DNA of 64,000 nt from CAYNHQ01 sp964397255 (GTDB taxonomy: Bacteria; Bdellovibrionota_G; JALEGL01; DATDPG01). Position 1 is the stretch's first letter, and each line of letters begins with the position of its first letter. The stretch lies in the NCBI GenBank assembly GCA_964397255.1, contig CAYNHQ010000002.1:124001-188000 (forward strand), written 5' to 3'. Below the pieces are notes generated by a model. It was not told where the DNA came from. It searched no databases and worked only from the letters and a program-made list of their open reading frames with translations. Below, piece by piece: positions 61,846 to 64,000 of this stretch. The position numbers and the translations under genes are program-made.

Positions 61846-63182
61846 GAGGCCATTTTTCCCCGAAGCGTATTAGATCGCGCTTCTTTGATTTGAACCTTAA
61901 GAAGTTGTCCCGCCCAATCTTTCGAACCCGCAAAATTCACCGTCCAATTTTCGCGTGTCCGTCCTGCGACGTCGCCTGGACCGCTTTTCGCCTCTCCCTC
62001 CACGAGAACTTCGACAGTCTTTCCCACCCAACTCTCGCTCTTCTTTGTCTTGAGTTCCCGTTGCATGGCCTGCAAGCGAATCAACCGCTCGTTTGCAAGA
62101 TCGGCCTCGACGAAATCCTCTACCCACTGAGCTGCTTTCGTGTGAGGGCGGGGTGAATACACAAATGAAAACGAGTCATCAAACTCAAATTCCTCCAGCG
62201 CTCGCATCGTCGATTCGAAATCTTCGCCGGTCTCGCCCGGAAAACCGACAATGATATCTGTGGTAAGAGACAACCCAGGTAGAGCCGCCCGCAGTTTTTG
62301 AGCCTTCAACCGAAAATCGTCCAGCGAATAACTTCGATTCATTTTCTCCAATATCCGGTCGGAACCGCTTTGCAGAGGGAGATGCAAGTGCTCACAAATT
62401 TTTTCGTTTTCTCCCATTTCCTTAATCAAATCATCGGAAAACTCGGAAGGATGCGATGTCATGAATCGCACACGCTCGATTCCATCTACCTCGGACACTT
62501 TTCGCAACAGCTGGGCGAACGTGATTTCACCTCGCTGGTCTTTTCCATAAGCATTTACGTTCTGACCCAAAAGATTCACCTCTTTCACACCCGCCTGAGC
62601 GAGCATTTCCACTTCCGTAAGAATGTCGACAGGCAAGCGACTCATCTCCCGGCCCCGCGTGAAGGGCACCAAACAAAATGTGCAAAACTTGTTGCATCCG
62701 TTTTGGACTGTCACCAGTTCGGAAACAGGGTGCGCAAGGCCCGCATTCTGATAGGGAAGAAAGGAATAGTTTTTCCACCCGTAAAAATCGATTTCCATCG
62801 ATTGGGTTCGTTCTCTTTGTGCTTTCTCCACCAGTTCCGGAAGATTTGTCCATTGATGAGTCCCAAAGACCAGGTCGACATACGGGGCTCGTTTTTGAAT
62901 CTCCTCTCCCCTCGACTGAGCCATGCAGCCCCCCACGGCAATGACCATGGAGGGGTTTAAAAATTTTACCGGGCGGAGTCGGCCCAAAGAGGAAAAGGCT
63001 TTGTGATCCGCCTTTTCGCGAATTGAGCAGGTGTTGTAAATGACAAGATCAGCTTCTGCGGGTTGGGGAGTCCATTCGTACCCAAGCCCATGAAACATTC
63101 TGTACGTCCGATCCGACTCATAGTCGTTCATCTGGCAACCGTACGTTTCAATGTGAATTTTCTTCGCCACCATTCGCACCAT
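61836..63182 (-). CDS. miaB: tRNA-2-methylthio-N6-dimethylallyladenosine synthase
   Basis: Radical SAM methylthiotransferase acting on A37 of tRNAs. An N-terminal UPF0004 domain has three cysteines (ETYGCQMN, TCSIREKA, GGCMAQS), the radical SAM cluster motif is CNKFCTFCLVPFTRG, and a C-terminal TRAM domain follows. The start is ambiguous between ATG 63182 and ATG 63173 (MVAKKIHIETYG). The length of about 448 residues is normal. Confidence 0.94.
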   Translation of the reverse strand: MVRMVAKKIHIETYGCQMNDYESDRTYRMFHGLGYEWTPQPAEADLVIYNTCSIREKADHKAFSSLGRLRPVKFLNPSMVIAVGGCMAQSRGEEIQKRAPYVDLVFGTHQWTNLPELVEKAQRERTQSMEIDFYGWKNYSFLPYQNAGLAHPVSELVTVQNGCNKFCTFCLVPFTRGREMSRLPVDILTEVEMLAQAGVKEVNLLGQNVNAYGKDQRGEITFAQLLRKVSEVDGIERVRFMTSHPSEFSDDLIKEMGENEKICEHLHLPLQSGSDRILEKMNRSYSLDDFRLKAQKLRAALPGLSLTTDIIVGFPGETGEDFESTMRALEEFEFDDSFSFVYSPRPHTKAAQWVEDFVEADLANERLIRLQAMQRELKTKKSESWVGKTVEVLVEGEAKSGPGDVAGRTRENWTVNFAGSKDWAGQLLKVQIKEARSNTLRGKMASCL

Positions 63183-63223
63183 ACGCAGGCCTAAAAGTAC
63201 CGTCAAACCAGACGGTTAGACTA

Positions 63224-64000
63224 CTAAATCTGAGCCAACGAATCGCTTGATTCGGTCGTAAAGCGAGAGACGGAAGGGTCTATTTGTTTCACGTGGCCCG
63301 AGACAACTTTACCCGGGCCGACTTCGATCGCTTGATCGGGTTTCGTTTCAACAAAAATTCGTTGGAGCGATTGGGTCCAACGCACTGGTTTCCAAACTTG
63401 GTCAACTAATTTTTGAGCGATCTGGTTTCTCGTCTTCACCCAATCTACATCGACATTGGCCACATAGGGAATCTCGGGATCTCGAAACTCAACTTTGCTC
63501 AACTCAATGGAAAGTTTTTCGGCCGCAGGTTTTAAGAGAGAACAATGAAACGGTGCACTCACTTCAAGCGGTATGCAGCGTTTCGCTCCTTGTTTCTTTA
63601 ACTCCTCATTCGCCAGCGCAACCCCTTCCACGGTTCCACTGATCACGAGCTGGCCCGGGCAGTTGTAATTGGCCGGCTCGACCAACTTCCCTTGTTCGGT
63701 AATTTCCCGGCAGACAATTTCAACTAAATCATCGGAGGCGCCCAAAATGGCGGACATCGTTCCAGTACCTAAAGGAACCGCCTCTTGCATAAATTGTCCA
63801 CGGGCACGGACGAGACGAACGGCATCTGTAAAACGAAGAGCATTGGACAAAACAAGCGCTGAATATTCCCCCAAGCTATGCCCGGCCATTACAGTGGGCC
63901 TTATTCCACGTTCTAACAAGACTCTTCCCACAGCTACACTGACAGTGAGTATGGCGGGCTGAGCGTTTGCCGTTTCTTTCAATTTTTCCGCGGGTCCCTC
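63224..64000 (-). CDS. fabD: Malonyl-CoA--acyl carrier protein transacylase, 5' end outside the window
   Basis: Loads malonyl groups onto ACP for fatty acid synthesis. The active-site serine is in MAGHSLGEYSALV, the catalytic histidine in SAPFHCSLLKPA, and the end shows AIEVGPGKVVSGHVK. The frame stays open to the window edge, with EGPAEKL ahead of NAQPAIL as in full-length FabD, so the first ~50 residues are cut off. It lies about 40 bases upstream of miaB. Confidence 0.93.
   Translation of the reverse strand, partial: EGPAEKLKETANAQPAILTVSVAVGRVLLERGIRPTVMAGHSLGEYSALVLSNALRFTDAVRLVRARGQFMQEAVPLGTGTMSAILGASDDLVEIVCREITEQGKLVEPANYNCPGQLVISGTVEGVALANEELKKQGAKRCIPLEVSAPFHCSLLKPAAEKLSIELSKVEFRDPEIPYVANVDVDWVKTRNQIAQKLVDQVWKPVRWTQSLQRIFVETKPDQAIEVGPGKVVSGHVKQIDPSVSRFTTESSDSLAQI

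Noticed and set aside
1..64000. tRNA, rRNA, CRISPR arrays, insertion sequences, integrases
   Set aside because: I found no repeat-spacer pattern, no transposase or integrase motif in any frame, and intergenic gaps are too short (under about 170 bases) and lack cloverleaf or rRNA-like sequence by eye.

Overview
The window looks like a gene-dense chromosomal segment of a diderm (Gram-negative) bacterium. Evidence for an outer membrane includes lipobox lipoproteins, an OmpA/Pal-type peptidoglycan anchor, small beta-barrel-like proteins and a type IV pilin-like protein. The gene mix suggests a Bdellovibrionota, Myxococcota or related 'delta-proteobacterial' lineage: a Ser/Thr kinase with an HRDVTPGN catalytic loop, PilZ proteins, von Willebrand factor A lipoproteins, EtfAB, and the run M50 protease-trpS-scpA-scpB-rluB-hflX. 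Taxonomy cannot be fixed from this sequence alone. I saw no rRNA, tRNA, CRISPR array, transposase, integrase or phage genes, and no stretch above 300 bases without a gene.

Layout. 1-5.4 kb: an unrecognised repeat-containing protein, a VWA lipoprotein, an OmpA-like lipoprotein and a MazF-type toxin-antitoxin pair. 5.4-12.4 kb: M50 protease, trpS, scpAB, rluB and hflX (apparently with an AUU start), then a VapBC pair and an NCS2 purine permease. 12.4-19.2 kb: dnaK, etfA/etfB, a beta-barrel-like protein, transaldolase, a class II aldolase, a cupredoxin lipoprotein and a ferredoxin. 19.2-25.4 kb: a five-gene overlapping diaminopimelate/lysine operon (lysA-dapF-dapA-dapB-dapL), divergent from a UDP-sugar dehydrogenase. 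25.4-30.4 kb: PilZ protein, outer membrane protein, gshA and a bifunctional (p)ppGpp synthase/hydrolase. 30.5-36.6 kb: a frameshifted DUF1566-type protein, a HigBA-like pair, a pilin-like protein, a PilZ membrane protein, a seven-repeat lectin-like propeller and a small iron-permease-family protein. 36.6-42 kb: radC, a large exported unknown, an ATP-grasp ligase, a zinc metallopeptidase and rpmB. 42-53.5 kb: a FAD oxidoreductase, purN and ten complex I genes. 53.5-58.1 kb: a toxin-antitoxin cassette between 36-bp direct repeats, a kinase-metalloprotease fusion, a lipoprotein and pyrE. 58.1-64 kb: glutamate dehydrogenase, a small SH3-like protein, an archaeal-type GAPDH, a cNMP-binding protein, a gamma-carbonic anhydrase, miaB and the edge-truncated fabD.

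The genes suggest a respiratory heterotroph with NADH dehydrogenase, electron-transfer flavoprotein, glutamate dehydrogenase and aldolases, which makes meso-diaminopimelate by the aminotransferase shortcut. The most unusual items are: a transmembrane Ser/Thr kinase fused to an HExxHxxG metalloprotease; a toxin-antitoxin cassette that appears to have inserted into the 3' end of that kinase gene and duplicated 36 bp; a complex I operon lacking nuoB, nuoD, nuoG and nuoI; a DapF whose second catalytic cysteine is serine; an hflX with no conventional start codon; and an exported C-type-lectin-like protein with a one-base frameshift next to an AAC-rich tract. Four toxin-antitoxin pairs lie within 50 kb, each next to housekeeping operons and each with a palindrome at its promoter.
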